From assembly GCA_018061005.1 (NCBI GenBank), contig JAGOVA010000004.1, positions 1 to 64,000 on the forward strand: a stretch of DNA of 64,000 nucleotides. The letters run 5' to 3'. The DNA is from Sterolibacterium sp. (GTDB lineage Bacteria; Pseudomonadota; Gammaproteobacteria; Burkholderiales; Rhodocyclaceae). How positions within the stretch are numbered: the stretch's first letter is position 1; every line of letters begins with the position of its first letter. Below, one piece after another: positions 17,783-28,356 of this stretch. Below the pieces are notes generated by a model. The model was not told the DNA's origin, made no database searches, and saw only the letters and a list, made by a program, of their open reading frames with translations. The translations under genes were made by a program, and so were the position numbers.

Positions 17783-19585
17783 TTATGGGCTGATGAGGAG
17801 CGGCGGTCGATCCGGAAAACTCAAGGTGCGGCGGATTTCGACGACATCAAAACTGCGGCGTAAATCAGGCGGAAAGGCGGCAAACGGGGCGCACATCTCG
17901 ATGATGCGGCGGGTGGCCTGGTCGAGTTCGCGGTGGCCGCTGCTGTTCACAATGTTGACACTTTCCAGGCTGCCATCGCTGCGAATGCGGACGGCCACCA
18001 CAACCGCGCTGTAAGCCGCATCACGCGGGATGCGCGGGTAGTTGATGTGGCCAATGCGGCGGATTTTTTCATCCCAGCTGTCGCCGTAGAAGGAAAGCTG
18101 GATTTCGCTCGGATTGCGCCCAAGGAAGCTCGTGCGCCGTGCCGGTTCGGCGGGTCTTTCCAGGTTCATGGGCGGGTTGATCGGCAGGTCGCTCATGCCG
18201 CGCCGCGCCATGGCCAGCGCCTGGCTGGCCATGGCGGCACCCGGGCGTGCCGGGGTGGCGGCAGCAGCGGCTTGGTTGGCGAGGTTGGCCGCGGCTGCTG
18301 CTGCGCTGGCCATGCGCGCCTGCTCCGCTGCCCGTTCCGCTGCCAGTGCCTGCTGCCGGGCCTGCTCCCGGCGTGCGGCTTCTTCGCGTGCGGCCTGGGC
18401 TGCTTGTGCGGCGGCTTCGGCCTGGGCTTGAGCCAGTGCCTCGGCGCGTGCCCGGGCTTCGGCGGCAGCGGCGACTTGTGCCGCGGCTTGCTGCAATTCG
18501 GCCAGACGCTGCGCCGCACGCCGTTGTTCCTCAATCATGCGCGCGGCCGCAGCCTGAGCGCGCTTTTCTTCTGCAGCACGCGCCGTGGCCTCGGCCTCGG
18601 CGGCAGCGGCCAGCCGCAGACGCTCCTGTTCCTGTCGCACCTGTTCGCGCGCTCGCGCGGCCTGCGCCGTGGCTTCAGCGCGCTGGCGCAAGGCGGCGGC
18701 TTCTGCCCGTGCGGCTTCCTCGGCGGCCTTTTGCGCCCGTGCATCCCGTGCAGCCAGCGCCTCCTGTTCGGCCTGGCGGCGAACCGCTGTGGCCTGTGCT
18801 TGGGTTTGCGCTTGAGCACGGGCCTCTTCTTCCTGTTGATGTTGCAGCGCGCGCGCGGCAATGCGCTCGGCTTCGGCCTGTTCAGCCCGTTGGCGTTGTG
18901 CTTCCTCAGCGCGTTCGCGGGCGCGCAAGGCTTGTTGCGCTTGTGCTTGTTCGTGCCGGCGGTTTTGAGTTTCGGCGGCGGTCTGCGCCAGCACGGAGGC
19001 TGCTGCTGCGGCATCCGCTACCTGCGGAGGCGTTTCTGCGGCTTTGGCTTTCTGCGGGGGGGGTACAGGCGGGGGGGGCGGAGGGGGCAGTTCTTCTTCC
19101 TTGTCCGGCTTTCCAGGGAGTTCACCGGTGGCGGGCGGGGCGACGAACCAGGTCTTTTGGGTCGGTGGCTGTGCCACACTCAGCATCGACGCCCCCTTTT
19201 TGCCCCGGGTTTTTTGATGGATTCGACGAGCCAGCGGCGTCGGCCTGGACTGCGGCGGCGGCGGGCGCAGTGTGACGATGAGCGTTGCGGGCGTGAGTGT
19301 CGGCGTCAATATTGCCGCCGTCGTGCGGGAAGCCGGTAATTCAAGCGGCAGAGGGGTGCTGGGGGTCACCGCGATGTCTACCGCGCCGACACGCAATTCG
19401 ACCTGTCGGGCGGGCACAGTCACACTGTGCACATTGGGCACACTGGCCTCGCGCTCACCCCAGTTCCAGCCCAGCGCCGGCCAGCCCTTGCCGGAGATGC
19501 CAAACTGCAAGGACAGCACGGCCAGATGCAGCCCGATGCTGATGCCTAAAGCCCGGCTCAGATAATGTTTGTCACGCCGCGCCAT
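17783..19585 (-). CDS. TonB C-terminal domain protein with TolA-like coiled coil
   Basis: The 600-residue protein starts with a cytoplasmic basic stub and one membrane anchor (ALGISIGLHLAVLSLQFG). A proline-rich block follows (PPPPPPPVPPPQ, near residue 170). Next is a ~260-residue Ala/Arg/Glu/Gln-rich segment predicted to be a long helix or coiled coil, as in TolA. The C-terminal TonB domain reads INYPRIPRDAAYSAVVVAVR, then SDGSLESVNIVNSSGHRELD. It should span the periplasm and couple proton-motive energy to outer-membrane partners. No exbB/exbD, tolQ/tolR or TonB-dependent receptor is adjacent. The helix composition makes domain-by-domain homology uncertain. Confidence 0.82.
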   Translation of the reverse strand: MARRDKHYLSRALGISIGLHLAVLSLQFGISGKGWPALGWNWGEREASVPNVHSVTVPARQVELRVGAVDIAVTPSTPLPLELPASRTTAAILTPTLTPATLIVTLRPPPPQSRPTPLARRIHQKTRGKKGASMLSVAQPPTQKTWFVAPPATGELPGKPDKEEELPPPPPPPVPPPQKAKAAETPPQVADAAAAASVLAQTAAETQNRRHEQAQAQQALRARERAEEAQRQRAEQAEAERIAARALQHQQEEEARAQAQTQAQATAVRRQAEQEALAARDARAQKAAEEAARAEAAALRQRAEATAQAARAREQVRQEQERLRLAAAAEAEATARAAEEKRAQAAAARMIEEQRRAAQRLAELQQAAAQVAAAAEARARAEALAQAQAEAAAQAAQAAREEAARREQARQQALAAERAAEQARMASAAAAAANLANQAAAAATPARPGAAMASQALAMARRGMSDLPINPPMNLERPAEPARRTSFLGRNPSEIQLSFYGDSWDEKIRRIGHINYPRIPRDAAYSAVVVAVRIRSDGSLESVNIVNSSGHRELDQATRRIIEMCAPFAAFPPDLRRSFDVVEIRRTLSFPDRPPLLISP

Positions 19586-19672
19586 GAAGGTGTCTTGGTA
19601 GAAAACCGGCTGGAATGACCCGTATGGATGTCATGCACCCGTCGATCATGATCGTTTTTGCGTGCTGAAAAG

Positions 19673-19705
19673 TAAAAGGCTCCTGAAGCCATGCCTCAGG
19701 AGCCT
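19673..19705 (-). terminator. Rho-independent terminator after tRNA-Met
   Basis: AGGCTCCTGA (19677-19686) and its exact complement (19696-19705) enclose a 9-base loop. On the minus strand the stem is followed by TTTAC and more T. It begins six bases beyond the encoded CCA of the tRNA gene. Confidence 0.88.
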
Positions 19706-19710
19706 GTGTC

Positions 19711-19787
19711 TGGTGGTGATGAGTGGACTTGAACCACCGACCCCCGGATTATGAATCCGATGCTCTAACCGACTGAGCTACATCACC
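19711..19787 (-). tRNA. tRNA-Met (CAT), elongator type
   Basis: The minus strand folds into a full cloverleaf of 77 bases with encoded CCA. The acceptor is GGTGATG paired with CATCACC, the D-arm is AGCTCAGTCGGTTAGAGC, the anticodon arm is CGGAT-TCATAA-TCCG with anticodon CAT, and the T-arm contains GGTTCAAGTCC. Absence of an initiator-type unpaired 5' base argues for the elongator. A CAT anticodon could also be the lysidine-modified isoleucine tRNA, but the acceptor sequence is not typical of that. Confidence 0.93.
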
Positions 19788-19900
19788 ATCGCCTGCGGAT
19801 GCAGGTGCCAGCCGAGCTGACAAGAGGCGGAATTATCCTTGCTTGCCGCTTGTTTTGTCAAGATGAAGGCGTGTCTGGTTTTGGTGGCGTGGGGTTGTGG

Positions 19901-20338
19901 TCAGCTCTTGCGATCCGGGCAGTCTTTCTTCAGACAGTTGGCATAGAGATACAGTGCGTGGGCGTTGATTTCGAAGCCGCGTTCGTGGGCGATGTCGTTC
20001 TGGCGGCGTTCGATTTCTGCGTCGTGAAATTCTTCGACCTTGCCGCACTGCAGGCAGACGAGGTGGTCGTGATGATGGCCTTCATTCAGTTCAAAAACCG
20101 CTTTGCCGGATTCGAAATAATGTCGTTGCAGCAGGCCGACCTGTTCGAATTGGGTCAGGACGCGATACACCGTGGCCAGGCCGATGTCCATGTTTTCGGC
20201 CAGCAGATGACGATAGACATCTTCAGCGGTCATGTGTCGGCTCTTGTCGGCATCGTGTTTGCGGAACAGGTCGAGGATCTTGAGCCGGGGTGCGGTGACT
20301 TTTAGTCCTGTGTTTTTCAGGTCTTTGCTGTGGTTCAT
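19901..20338 (-). CDS. fur: Ferric uptake regulator Fur
   Basis: The 145-residue protein has the Fur winged-helix ([14 protein letters not shown], then [20 protein letters not shown]) and the metal-sensing hinge ([23 protein letters not shown]). It dimerises and represses iron-uptake genes when Fe(II) is bound. It is divergent from bamE, a common betaproteobacterial arrangement. A Fur-box-like sequence upstream of the P19 gene at 60.0 kb in this window is a plausible target. Confidence 0.96.
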   Translation of the reverse strand: MNHSKDLKNTGLKVTAPRLKILDLFRKHDADKSRHMTAEDVYRHLLAENMDIGLATVYRVLTQFEQVGLLQRHYFESGKAVFELNEGHHHDHLVCLQCGKVEEFHDAEIERRQNDIAHERGFEINAHALYLYANCLKKDCPDRKS

Positions 20339-20419
20339 GGGGTGCGTATCAGCGTGTCGACAAGCGGCTTATGATATAGTTTTCGGCTTGCGTTGAATAT
20401 CCTGTCCGTGACCTGAGCC

Positions 20420-20851
20420 ATGAATCGTTCCATCTTTGCCTTGCCCCTGCTGGTCGTGTTGACGGCCTGTTCCAGTACCCCCGAGATCTCGTCGCTTCTG
20501 ACCCCGTATCGCATCGATGTGCGCCAGGGGAACTATGTCACGCAGGAAATGGTGACGCAGCTCAAGACCGGGCAAAGTCGGGATCAGGTGCGTTTCATTC
20601 TCGGCACGCCACTGGTGGCCGATCCCTTCCATGCCGAGCGGTGGGATTATGTCTATCGTTTCCAGCCTGGACATGGTGAGGCGCAGCAGCGACGGATCAC
20701 GATTTTCTTTTCCGACGACAAATTGTCGCGGATCGCCGGGGACGTGATGGGCAAGGAAACCGCGATTACCCAAGGGGTGGTCGAGATCGAACCGGTGGAA
20801 AAAACCGGCATGAAGGTTGAATCCGGCATGACTTTGCCCGCAAAACAGTAA
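20420..20851 (+). CDS. bamE: Outer membrane assembly lipoprotein BamE (SmpA/OmlA)
   Basis: The 143-residue lipoprotein has signal peptide and lipobox LTAC (MNRSIFALPLLVVLTACSS). The BamE fold signature is visible in YVTQEMVTQLKTGQSRDQVR, then FILGTPLVADPFHAERWDYVYRF. It is a peripheral part of the BAM complex that inserts beta-barrel proteins. fur is transcribed divergently 81 bases away and dapB follows after 48 bases. Confidence 0.94.
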   Translation: MNRSIFALPLLVVLTACSSTPEISSLLTPYRIDVRQGNYVTQEMVTQLKTGQSRDQVRFILGTPLVADPFHAERWDYVYRFQPGHGEAQQRRITIFFSDDKLSRIAGDVMGKETAITQGVVEIEPVEKTGMKVESGMTLPAKQ

Positions 20852-21706
<855 letters not shown>

Positions 21707-21750
21707 GCCGTTGAATCTGGCTGAAGTGGCTTTTTTCTGTGGTCTTTTCC

Positions 21751-21780
21751 TTGCCTGAAAAGGCAGGCTTGCGGTACAAT
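21751..21780 (+). promoter_or_regulatory. Sigma-70-type promoter for carAB
   Basis: TTGCCT (21751-21756) and TACAAT (21775-21780) are separated by 18 bases, about 100 bases upstream of carA. The first 17 bases (TTGCCTGAAAAGGCAGG) closely match those at 28268 upstream of ftsH, which has the same hexamers and spacing. Confidence 0.65.
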
Positions 21781-21797
21781 CTCAAGGTTTGATTTCA

Positions 21798-21823
21798 GCG
21801 GGGTGGGCCAAGGCCTACCCCGC
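21798..21823 (+). promoter_or_regulatory. Leader hairpin upstream of carA
   Basis: GCGGGGTGGGCC pairs with GGCCTACCCCGC (one G-T) around a 2-base loop, followed by TTT. It would lie about 10 bases into the transcript from the promoter at 21751-21780 and about 60 bases before the carA start. It may be an attenuator or a stabilising 5' structure. Only the fold is seen; no ligand or leader peptide was recognised. Confidence 0.5.
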
Positions 21824-21881
21824 TTTGCACATCAAATACCGCCCAGACCAAATTATCGCCACATAAGCCAGGAGCCCCATC

Positions 21882-23036
21882 GTGAGCCAGTTTCCGCCCG
21901 CCATACTTGCATTAGCCGACGGGACGGTATTCCGCGGGCGTAGCATCGGAGCCCCGGGGAGCACGGTCGGCGAAGTAGTGTTCAACACGGCGATGACCGG
22001 CTACCAGGAAATTCTCACCGATCCTTCCTATTCGCGCCAGATTGTCACCCTGACCTATCCGCATATCGGTAATGTCGGTATCAACAGCGAGGATGCCGAA
22101 GGCGGTGTGGCCAATCAGGTCTACGCCGCCGGCCTGGTGATCCGCGATCTGCCGCTGCGGGTTTCAAACTGGCGGCACGAGCAGTCGCTTGATGCTTATC
22201 TGCGCGAGCAGAATATTGTGGCCATTGCCGATATCGATACCCGCAAGCTGACGCGCATTCTGCGTGAAAAGGGCGCGCAGTCGGGTTGTCTGATGGCGGG
22301 CGAGGTTGATGAAGCGGCCGCGATTGCCCAGGCACGTGCGTTTCCCGGGCTGGCCGGCATGGATCTGGCCAGGGTGGTCAGCACATCCACCGCCTATCCG
22401 TGGTCTGAGGGCGAGTGGGTGCTGGGCAAGGGCTATGTGAATCAGGATCAGCCGAAGTTTCATGTGGTGGCTTACGATTTCGGCACCAAGCGCAACATCC
22501 TGCGGATGCTGACCAGCCGGGGCTGTCGCCTGACGGTTGTGCCGGCACAGACACCGGCGGCGGAAGTGCTCGCACTCAATCCGGATGGCATTTTCCTGTC
22601 GAATGGCCCGGGCGATCCGGAGCCTTGCAATTACGCGATTGCGGCCATCCGCGAGTTTCTTGCGCGGGGTATTCCGACCTTCGGTATTTGTCTGGGGCAT
22701 CAACTGCTGGCACTGGCTTCGGGTGCCAAGACAATCAAAATGAAATTCGGCCATCACGGCGCGAATCATCCGGTCAAGGATCTTGACAGTGGTCAGGTGT
22801 TGATTACCAGCCAGAATCACGGCTTTGCTGCAGATGCGGCCACGTTGCCGGCCAATCTGCGGGTGACGCATGTTTCGTTGTTTGATGGCAGCTTGCAGGG
22901 CATGGCGCGGACGGATGTGCCTGCGTTCAGTTTTCAGGGGCATCCGGAGGCCAGCCCGGGCCCGAATGACGTGGCCTACCTGTTTGATCGTTTCATCGGA
23001 ATGCTGGAAAAGCACAGCACTGAATCGCGGCACTGA
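21882..23036 (+). CDS. carA: Carbamoyl-phosphate synthase small subunit
   Basis: The 384-residue glutaminase subunit has the N-terminal domain ([21 protein letters not shown]) and a class I glutamine amidotransferase domain. The nucleophile Cys is in [16 protein letters not shown] and the catalytic His/Glu lie in [16 protein letters not shown]. It supplies ammonia from glutamine to CarB for arginine and pyrimidine synthesis. carB follows after 90 bases, apparently in one operon. Confidence 0.97.
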   Translation: MSQFPPAILALADGTVFRGRSIGAPGSTVGEVVFNTAMTGYQEILTDPSYSRQIVTLTYPHIGNVGINSEDAEGGVANQVYAAGLVIRDLPLRVSNWRHEQSLDAYLREQNIVAIADIDTRKLTRILREKGAQSGCLMAGEVDEAAAIAQARAFPGLAGMDLARVVSTSTAYPWSEGEWVLGKGYVNQDQPKFHVVAYDFGTKRNILRMLTSRGCRLTVVPAQTPAAEVLALNPDGIFLSNGPGDPEPCNYAIAAIREFLARGIPTFGICLGHQLLALASGAKTIKMKFGHHGANHPVKDLDSGQVLITSQNHGFAADAATLPANLRVTHVSLFDGSLQGMARTDVPAFSFQGHPEASPGPNDVAYLFDRFIGMLEKHSTESRH

Positions 23037-23126
23037 GGACGGTAGCAGACGGTTTTTCCGCGTTCTCTTTCTCCCTTTCTTTCTTCGCGCGCTTCACGCT
23101 TCACCTTACTCTCCGGCCTCAAGAAA

Positions 23127-26100
23127 ATGCCAAAACGTACCGACATCAAGAGCATCCTCATCATCGGCGCCGGCCCGATCATCATTGGTCAGGCCTGCGA
23201 GTTCGACTACTCCGGCGCGCAGGCGTGCAAGGCACTGCGTGATGAGGGTTACAAGGTCATCCTGGTGAATTCCAATCCAGCGACGATCATGACCGATCCG
23301 GGGCTCGCCGATGTCACTTACATCGAGCCGATTACCTGGCAGGTGGTTGAGCACATCATCGCCAAAGAGCGCCCCGATGCGCTGCTGCCGACCATGGGTG
23401 GGCAGACGGCACTCAACTGCGCGCTCGATCTGGCGCGGCATGGCGTGTTGCAGAAGTACGGCGTCGAGATGATCGGTGCTTCGCGCGAGGCGATCGACAT
23501 GGCCGAAGACCGCGAGAAATTCAAGCAGGCGATGACGCGCATCGGCCTGGGCTCGGCGCGTTCGGGTGTGGCGCATTCGATGGAAGAAGCCTTTCAGGTG
23601 CAGGCGATGATCGGTTATCCGACCATTATCCGTCCGTCGTTCACCATGGGCGGCAGTGGCGGCGGGATTGCCTACAACCAGGAAGAATTCGTCGAAATCT
23701 GCAAGCGCGGCCTGGAGGCTTCGCCGACCAACGAGTTGCTGATTGAAGAATCACTGCTTGGCTGGAAAGAGTTCGAGATGGAAGTGGTGCGCGACCATCA
23801 GGACAACTGCATCATCGTCTGTTCGATCGAAAATCTCGATCCGATGGGCGTGCATACCGGCGATTCGATCACTGTCGCGCCCGCGCAGACGCTGACCGAC
23901 AAGGAATACCAGATCATGCGCAATGCCAGCATTGCGGTGCTGCGCGAGATTGGGGTGGATACGGGCGGTTCCAACGTCCAGTTCGCCATCAATCCGGACG
24001 ATGGCCGGATGATCGTGATTGAAATGAATCCGCGTGTGTCGCGCTCTTCGGCGCTGGCTTCCAAGGCCACGGGTTTCCCGATTGCCAAGATCGCCGCCAA
24101 GCTGGCCGTGGGCTTCACGCTCGACGAATTGAAGAATGACATTACCGGCGGCGCCACCCCGGCTTCGTTCGAGCCATCGATTGACTACGTGGTCACCAAG
24201 ATTCCGCGCTTTGCCTTCGAGAAATTTCCGACGGCCGATGATCGGCTGACCACGCAGATGAAGTCGGTCGGCGAAGTCATGGCCATTGGCCGCACCTTTC
24301 AGGAGTCGTTCCAGAAGGCACTGCGTGGCCTTGAGGTTAGTGTGTATGGGCTGGATGAAGTCGAGGCGGAGCGCGAGGAGATCGAGCACGAACTGGCCGA
24401 TCCGGGGCCGCAGCGTATCTGGTATGTCGGGCAGGCCTTCCGTAGCGGCATGAGCCTGGATGAAGTTTTTCAGCTGACCAAAATTGATCCGTGGTTTCTG
24501 GTGCAGATCGAAGACATCATCCGCATCGAGCAGTCGTTGCAGGGGCAGGCGCTGGCCGCGATGGATACGAACGTCGTGCGCGCGCTGAAGCGCAAGGGTT
24601 TTTCCGATCGTCGTCTGGCCAAATTGCTGGACAGCAGTGAAACCGAGGTACGTCAGCATCGTCAGGGCTTGGGCGTGCGCCCGGTGTACAAACGGGTGGA
24701 TACCTGTGCTGCCGAGTTTTCCACGGCCACCGCGTATCTGTACTCGACTTACGAGGACGAATGCGAGGCACAGCCTTCCTCCCGCAAGAAAATCATGGTG
24801 CTGGGCGGTGGCCCCAACCGCATCGGCCAGGGGATCGAGTTCGATTATTGCTGCGTGCATGCCGCGCTGGCGATGCGCGAGGATGGTTACGAGACCATCA
24901 TGGTCAATTGCAATCCGGAAACCGTGTCGACCGATTACGACACTTCTGATCGCCTCTATTTCGAGCCGGTGACGCTGGAAGATGTGCTGGAAATCGTGCA
25001 CGTCGAACAGCCCGCCGGGGTGATCGTTCAGTTTGGTGGGCAGACACCGCTCAAGCGTGCGCGTGAACTGGAAGCCAATGGCGTGCCCATCATCGGTACC
25101 ACGCCGGACATGATCGATGCCGCCGAAGACCGCGAGCGTTTTCAGAAATTGTTGCAGGAACTCGGCCTCAAGCAGCCGCCCAACCGCACGGCGCGCACGC
25201 CGGAAGACGCGCTGGTGCTGGCCGCCGAGATCGGCTATCCGCTGGTGGTGCGGCCCAGCTATGTGCTGGGCGGGCGCGCCATGGAAATCGTCCATGAGCA
25301 GAAGGATCTCGAACGCTACATGCGCGAGGCGGTGAAAGTTTCCTTCGATTCGCCGGTGCTGCTCGATCGCTTCCTCAATGATGCCACTGAAGTCGATGTC
25401 GATGCACTGTCTGACGGCAAGGATGTGATCATCGGCGGCATCATGGAGCACATCGAGCAGGCAGGCGTGCATTCGGGGGACTCCGCCTGTTCGCTGCCGC
25501 CGTATTCGCTGTCGAAGGAGATTCAGGACGAGCTGCGTCGGCAGACGGCGATGATGGCGCGTGGCCTGAATGTGGTGGGGCTGATGAACGTGCAGTTTGC
25601 CATTCAGGGTCAAGGCGCAGATGCGGTGGTGTATGTGCTGGAAGTAAATCCGCGCGCATCGCGCACCGTGCCTTTTGTGTCCAAGGCCACCAGCCTGCCG
25701 CTGGCCAAAATCGCGGCGCGTTGCATGGCCGGGCGTACACTGGCCGAGCAGGGTGTGACGGCTGAGGTGATTCCGCCGTATTACTCAGTCAAGGAAGCCG
25801 TATTCCCGTTTGCCAAGTTCCCCGGGGTCGATACCATTCTTGGCCCGGAAATGAAGTCGACGGGGGAAGTGATGGGCGTGGGTCGCAGCTTTGGCGAAGC
25901 GTTTGTCAAGAGCCAGTTGGCGGCAGGCACCAAACTGCCTGCGGGGGGGCGCGCGTTCGTGAGCGTCAAACCCGCCGACCGGCAGAAGGCGGTGGAGGTG
26001 GCGCGCGAGCTGCATGAACTGGGCTTTACCCTGGTGGCTACGCGCGGCACGGGTGCGGTGATCAGCGAAGCCGGCATCCCGGTGACCCTCGTGCATAAGG

Positions 26101-26360
26101 TGGCTGAAGGTCGCCCGCACATCGTGGATATGATCAAGAACAATGAAATCAGCCTGATCGTGAATAGCGTCGAGGAAAAGCGCAGTGCGATTACCGATTC
26201 GCGTTCCATCCGCGTCAGCGCGCTGGCTGCTCGCGTCACCCTGTTTACCACCATCGAAGGTGCGCGCGCGGCCTGTGCCGGCATGCGTCATCTGGCCGAT
26301 CTTGAAACCTACGCGCTGCAAGGACTGCATGCCGAACTGAAGCAAATGAAACGAGCCTGA
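23127..26360 (+). CDS. carB: Carbamoyl-phosphate synthase large subunit
   Basis: The 1077-residue protein consists of two homologous ATP-grasp halves (first starting [20 protein letters not shown], second at about residue 555 with [20 protein letters not shown]), an oligomerisation region between them, and a C-terminal MGS-like allosteric domain ([20 protein letters not shown]). It makes carbamoyl phosphate from bicarbonate, ammonia and two ATP. Length and domain order are standard. greA starts two bases after the stop. Confidence 0.98.
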   Translation: MPKRTDIKSILIIGAGPIIIGQACEFDYSGAQACKALRDEGYKVILVNSNPATIMTDPGLADVTYIEPITWQVVEHIIAKERPDALLPTMGGQTALNCALDLARHGVLQKYGVEMIGASREAIDMAEDREKFKQAMTRIGLGSARSGVAHSMEEAFQVQAMIGYPTIIRPSFTMGGSGGGIAYNQEEFVEICKRGLEASPTNELLIEESLLGWKEFEMEVVRDHQDNCIIVCSIENLDPMGVHTGDSITVAPAQTLTDKEYQIMRNASIAVLREIGVDTGGSNVQFAINPDDGRMIVIEMNPRVSRSSALASKATGFPIAKIAAKLAVGFTLDELKNDITGGATPASFEPSIDYVVTKIPRFAFEKFPTADDRLTTQMKSVGEVMAIGRTFQESFQKALRGLEVSVYGLDEVEAEREEIEHELADPGPQRIWYVGQAFRSGMSLDEVFQLTKIDPWFLVQIEDIIRIEQSLQGQALAAMDTNVVRALKRKGFSDRRLAKLLDSSETEVRQHRQGLGVRPVYKRVDTCAAEFSTATAYLYSTYEDECEAQPSSRKKIMVLGGGPNRIGQGIEFDYCCVHAALAMREDGYETIMVNCNPETVSTDYDTSDRLYFEPVTLEDVLEIVHVEQPAGVIVQFGGQTPLKRARELEANGVPIIGTTPDMIDAAEDRERFQKLLQELGLKQPPNRTARTPEDALVLAAEIGYPLVVRPSYVLGGRAMEIVHEQKDLERYMREAVKVSFDSPVLLDRFLNDATEVDVDALSDGKDVIIGGIMEHIEQAGVHSGDSACSLPPYSLSKEIQDELRRQTAMMARGLNVVGLMNVQFAIQGQGADAVVYVLEVNPRASRTVPFVSKATSLPLAKIAARCMAGRTLAEQGVTAEVIPPYYSVKEAVFPFAKFPGVDTILGPEMKSTGEVMGVGRSFGEAFVKSQLAAGTKLPAGGRAFVSVKPADRQKAVEVARELHELGFTLVATRGTGAVISEAGIPVTLVHKVAEGRPHIVDMIKNNEISLIVNSVEEKRSAITDSRSIRVSALAARVTLFTTIEGARAACAGMRHLADLETYALQGLHAELKQMKRA

Positions 26361-26361
26361 C

Positions 26362-26841
26362 ATGAGCACTTCCTTCCCCATTACCATCCACGGTGCCGAG
26401 TTGCTGCGTGCCGAATTGCACCGGCTGAAAACCGTGGATCGCCCCAATGTCATTGCGGCGATTGCCGAGGCACGCTCGCACGGCGACCTTTCGGAAAATG
26501 CCGAATACGACGCGGCCAAAGAGCGTCAAGGTTTCATCGAGGGGCGCATCAAGGAGGTTGAGGGCAAGCTGGGCAATGCCCAGATCATCGATCCCCGACT
26601 GCTGGATGCGGACGGGCGGGTGGTGTTTGCGGCCACGGTCGAGCTGGAAGCACTTGAAGAAGGCAAGACGGTGATTTATCAGATCGTCGGTGACGACGAG
26701 GCTGATATCAAGGCAGGCAAGGTTTCCGTGAATTCACCGGTGGCGCGTGCGCTGATCGGCAAATATGCGGGGGATGTGGCCGAGGTTCATACTCCCGGCG
26801 GTGTGCGTGAGTACGAAGTCATCGACGTTCGTTACGTCTGA
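26362..26841 (+). CDS. greA: Transcription elongation factor GreA
   Basis: The 159-residue protein has an N-terminal coiled-coil finger with the acidic tip signature ([20 protein letters not shown]) and a C-terminal FKBP-like domain ([20 protein letters not shown]). It rescues backtracked RNA polymerase by stimulating transcript cleavage. It lies one base after the carB stop, so it is in the carAB operon, a frequent arrangement in Proteobacteria. Confidence 0.97.
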   Translation: MSTSFPITIHGAELLRAELHRLKTVDRPNVIAAIAEARSHGDLSENAEYDAAKERQGFIEGRIKEVEGKLGNAQIIDPRLLDADGRVVFAATVELEALEEGKTVIYQIVGDDEADIKAGKVSVNSPVARALIGKYAGDVAEVHTPGGVREYEVIDVRYV

Positions 26842-26859
26842 TTTCGATTATTTCGATTC

Positions 26860-26983
26860 TATTGATCCGGCCTAATGAAGTTTGAAGTTCCGTTCGGGCT
26901 GATCTTGTCGAAGCCCTTCATACCAAGCCCTTCGACAGGCTCAGGGCGAACGGGAGTTCATACATTACTGTGCCGGGTCAATA
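26860..26983. repeat. Palindromic intergenic element, copy 2 (MITE-like)
   Basis: This 124-bp unit has ends TATTGATCCGGC (26860) and the complement of TATTGACCCGGC (26972-26983), matching 11 of 12 bases. It shares AAGTTTGAAGTTCCGTTCG and the GCTCAGGGCGAACG arm with the copy at 10680-10786. Its internal arms are longer but imperfect (left arm around CGTTCGGGCTGA). It lies between the convergent greA and yhbY genes. Confidence 0.75.
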
Positions 26984-27009
26984 ATGCCTGATGGGTGGAA
27001 TGCCTGCCA

Positions 27010-27044
27010 GAAAACGCCTTTGTCATGACGATAAAGGCGTTTTC
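27010..27044. terminator. Bidirectional terminator between greA and yhbY
   Basis: GAAAACGCCTTT (27010-27021) and its exact complement (27033-27044) flank an 11-base loop. The A and T runs within the arms provide a T-tract in both directions, as expected between convergent genes. Confidence 0.82.
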
Positions 27045-27083
27045 GTGTGGTGCTCAAGCAAATGTGGTCTGGCGATTTGCAGC

Positions 27084-27557
27084 TCAGCGGGTTCGGGTCG
27101 GGCGACGCGGTTTGCCTTTTTCCAGCGGACGTGCGCGTGCGGCCTTGTCGGTTTTGGCCGCCGCCGCTTTTTTGGTCAAACGGGGCGGGTTGCGCCGCGG
27201 GCGCGCCGTTGCAGCGGTATCCGGGGTATCCGAGGTTTCGGTAGCGGGCTTTTCACGCCAGATCACCAGCAGCTTGCCGATGTGTTGTACGGGAGCCGCG
27301 CCCAGCGTGGCGCAGATTTCGGCCAGCAGCGCATCACGCGCTTCGCGATCAGCTTCAAAAACACGGATCTTGATGAGTTCGTGAGCTTTCAGGCAACGCT
27401 CGATTTCATCGAGCACCGTAGGCGAGAGGCCTTTCTGGCTGATGCTGACGACCGGGTTGAGTCCGTGGGCGGCGGCGCGCAATTCGCTGCGGCGTGCCGG
27501 GGTGAGCTCAACCGCATCAGGGTGGGGCGCGGTTTCTGGAGTGTCATGTAGGTTCAT
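27084..27557 (-). CDS. yhbY: YhbY-type CRM-domain RNA-binding protein
   Basis: The 157-residue protein begins with a CRS1/YhbY domain ([20 protein letters not shown], then [24 protein letters not shown], then [10 protein letters not shown]). A Lys/Arg/Pro-rich basic tail of about 55 residues follows and probably adds nucleic-acid contacts. YhbY associates with pre-50S ribosomes. It is transcribed divergently from rlmE, 33 bases away, as is usual. Confidence 0.92.
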   Translation of the reverse strand: MNLHDTPETAPHPDAVELTPARRSELRAAAHGLNPVVSISQKGLSPTVLDEIERCLKAHELIKIRVFEADREARDALLAEICATLGAAPVQHIGKLLVIWREKPATETSDTPDTAATARPRRNPPRLTKKAAAAKTDKAARARPLEKGKPRRPTRTR

Positions 27558-27590
27558 CCTGTTATTTTAATTCACTCTTCCTGTTTTCTC

Positions 27591-28211
27591 GTGAAAAAAC
27601 ATAAAACCAACAAGGCCTGGATGCATGAGCATGTGAACGATCCTTATGTTCAGCGTGCCAAGGCAGAAGGCTGGCGTTCGCGCGCAGCGTTCAAGTTGAT
27701 GGAAATTGACGAAAAGGATCATCTGCTGAGGCCGGGCATGGTCGTTGCCGATCTGGGCGCAGCGCCCGGAAGCTGGTCGCAGGTCGTGGTTCAGCGTATC
27801 CAGCCGTCAGGCCGGTTGTTCGCGCTGGACATCCTGCCGATGGAGCCGCTGACAGGGGTCAGTTTCATCCAGGGTGATTTTCGTGAGGAGGATGTCCTGC
27901 AGCAATTTGAGGCCGGGCTGGAAGGACGTGCGGTCGACCTTGTTTTATCCGATATGGCCCCCAATATGTCCGGTGTGCAGTTGGTCGATCAGGCGCGGGT
28001 GATGCATCTGGCGGAGCTCACGCTGGAGTTTTCCCGTGCTCACCTCAAACCGGGCGGTGACATGCTGGTCAAGGTGTTTCAGGGAAGCGGTTACATGGAA
28101 CTGCGTGAGGCGATGCGCGAGGTGTTTGAGGTCATCCTGGTGCGTAAGCCGGACGCTTCGCGCGATCGCAGTGCGGAGAATTTTTTGCTCGGGCGGCGCA
28201 AGCGCGCTTGA
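27591..28211 (+). CDS. rlmE: 23S rRNA 2'-O-ribose U2552 methyltransferase
   Basis: The 206-residue protein (RrmJ/FtsJ) has N-terminal [23 protein letters not shown]-binding motif [16 protein letters not shown], and the Lys-Asp-Lys-Glu catalytic residues in [20 protein letters not shown] and [13 protein letters not shown]. The start is GTG at 27591, supported because the family aligns from this point; no clear ribosome-binding site is seen. It modifies the A-loop late in 50S assembly. ftsH follows on the same strand behind its own promoter. Confidence 0.95.
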   Translation: MKKHKTNKAWMHEHVNDPYVQRAKAEGWRSRAAFKLMEIDEKDHLLRPGMVVADLGAAPGSWSQVVVQRIQPSGRLFALDILPMEPLTGVSFIQGDFREEDVLQQFEAGLEGRAVDLVLSDMAPNMSGVQLVDQARVMHLAELTLEFSRAHLKPGGDMLVKVFQGSGYMELREAMREVFEVILVRKPDASRDRSAENFLLGRRKRA

Positions 28212-28267
28212 AGTCGTCGGGGTTGTTGAGGTTGTCAGGGTCGTCAAAGTTTTCGCCTCCTTCCGGT

Positions 28268-28297
28268 TTGCCTGCAAAGGCGGAACCGCTCTACAAT
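28268..28297 (+). promoter_or_regulatory. Sigma-70-type promoter for ftsH
   Basis: TTGCCT (28268-28273) and TACAAT (28292-28297) lie 18 bases apart, 60 bases upstream of the ftsH start. The -35 region TTGCCTGCAAAGGCGGA matches 14 of 17 positions of the carA promoter element. A perfect 6-bp hairpin (28321-28336) lies in the leader before the AAGGAG site. Confidence 0.6.
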
Positions 28298-28356
28298 CTG
28301 CGTTTGGTTTTTCCTGTGTTCCGGCCAGCAGGCCGGACGGTGCAAGGAGCAGTCAC

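Noticed and set aside
17933-19339. Cys/Gly-rich open frame of about 468 codons on the plus strand opposite the TonB-like gene
   Set aside because: The repetitive composition mirrors the Ala/Arg/Gln repeats of the TonB-like protein; there is no start context or domain.
23751-25613. Long open frame of about 620 codons on the minus strand opposite carB
   Set aside because: It is the codon-bias shadow of carB: the opposite strand encodes an unmistakable full-length CarB, and the minus-strand translation matches no family I recognise.
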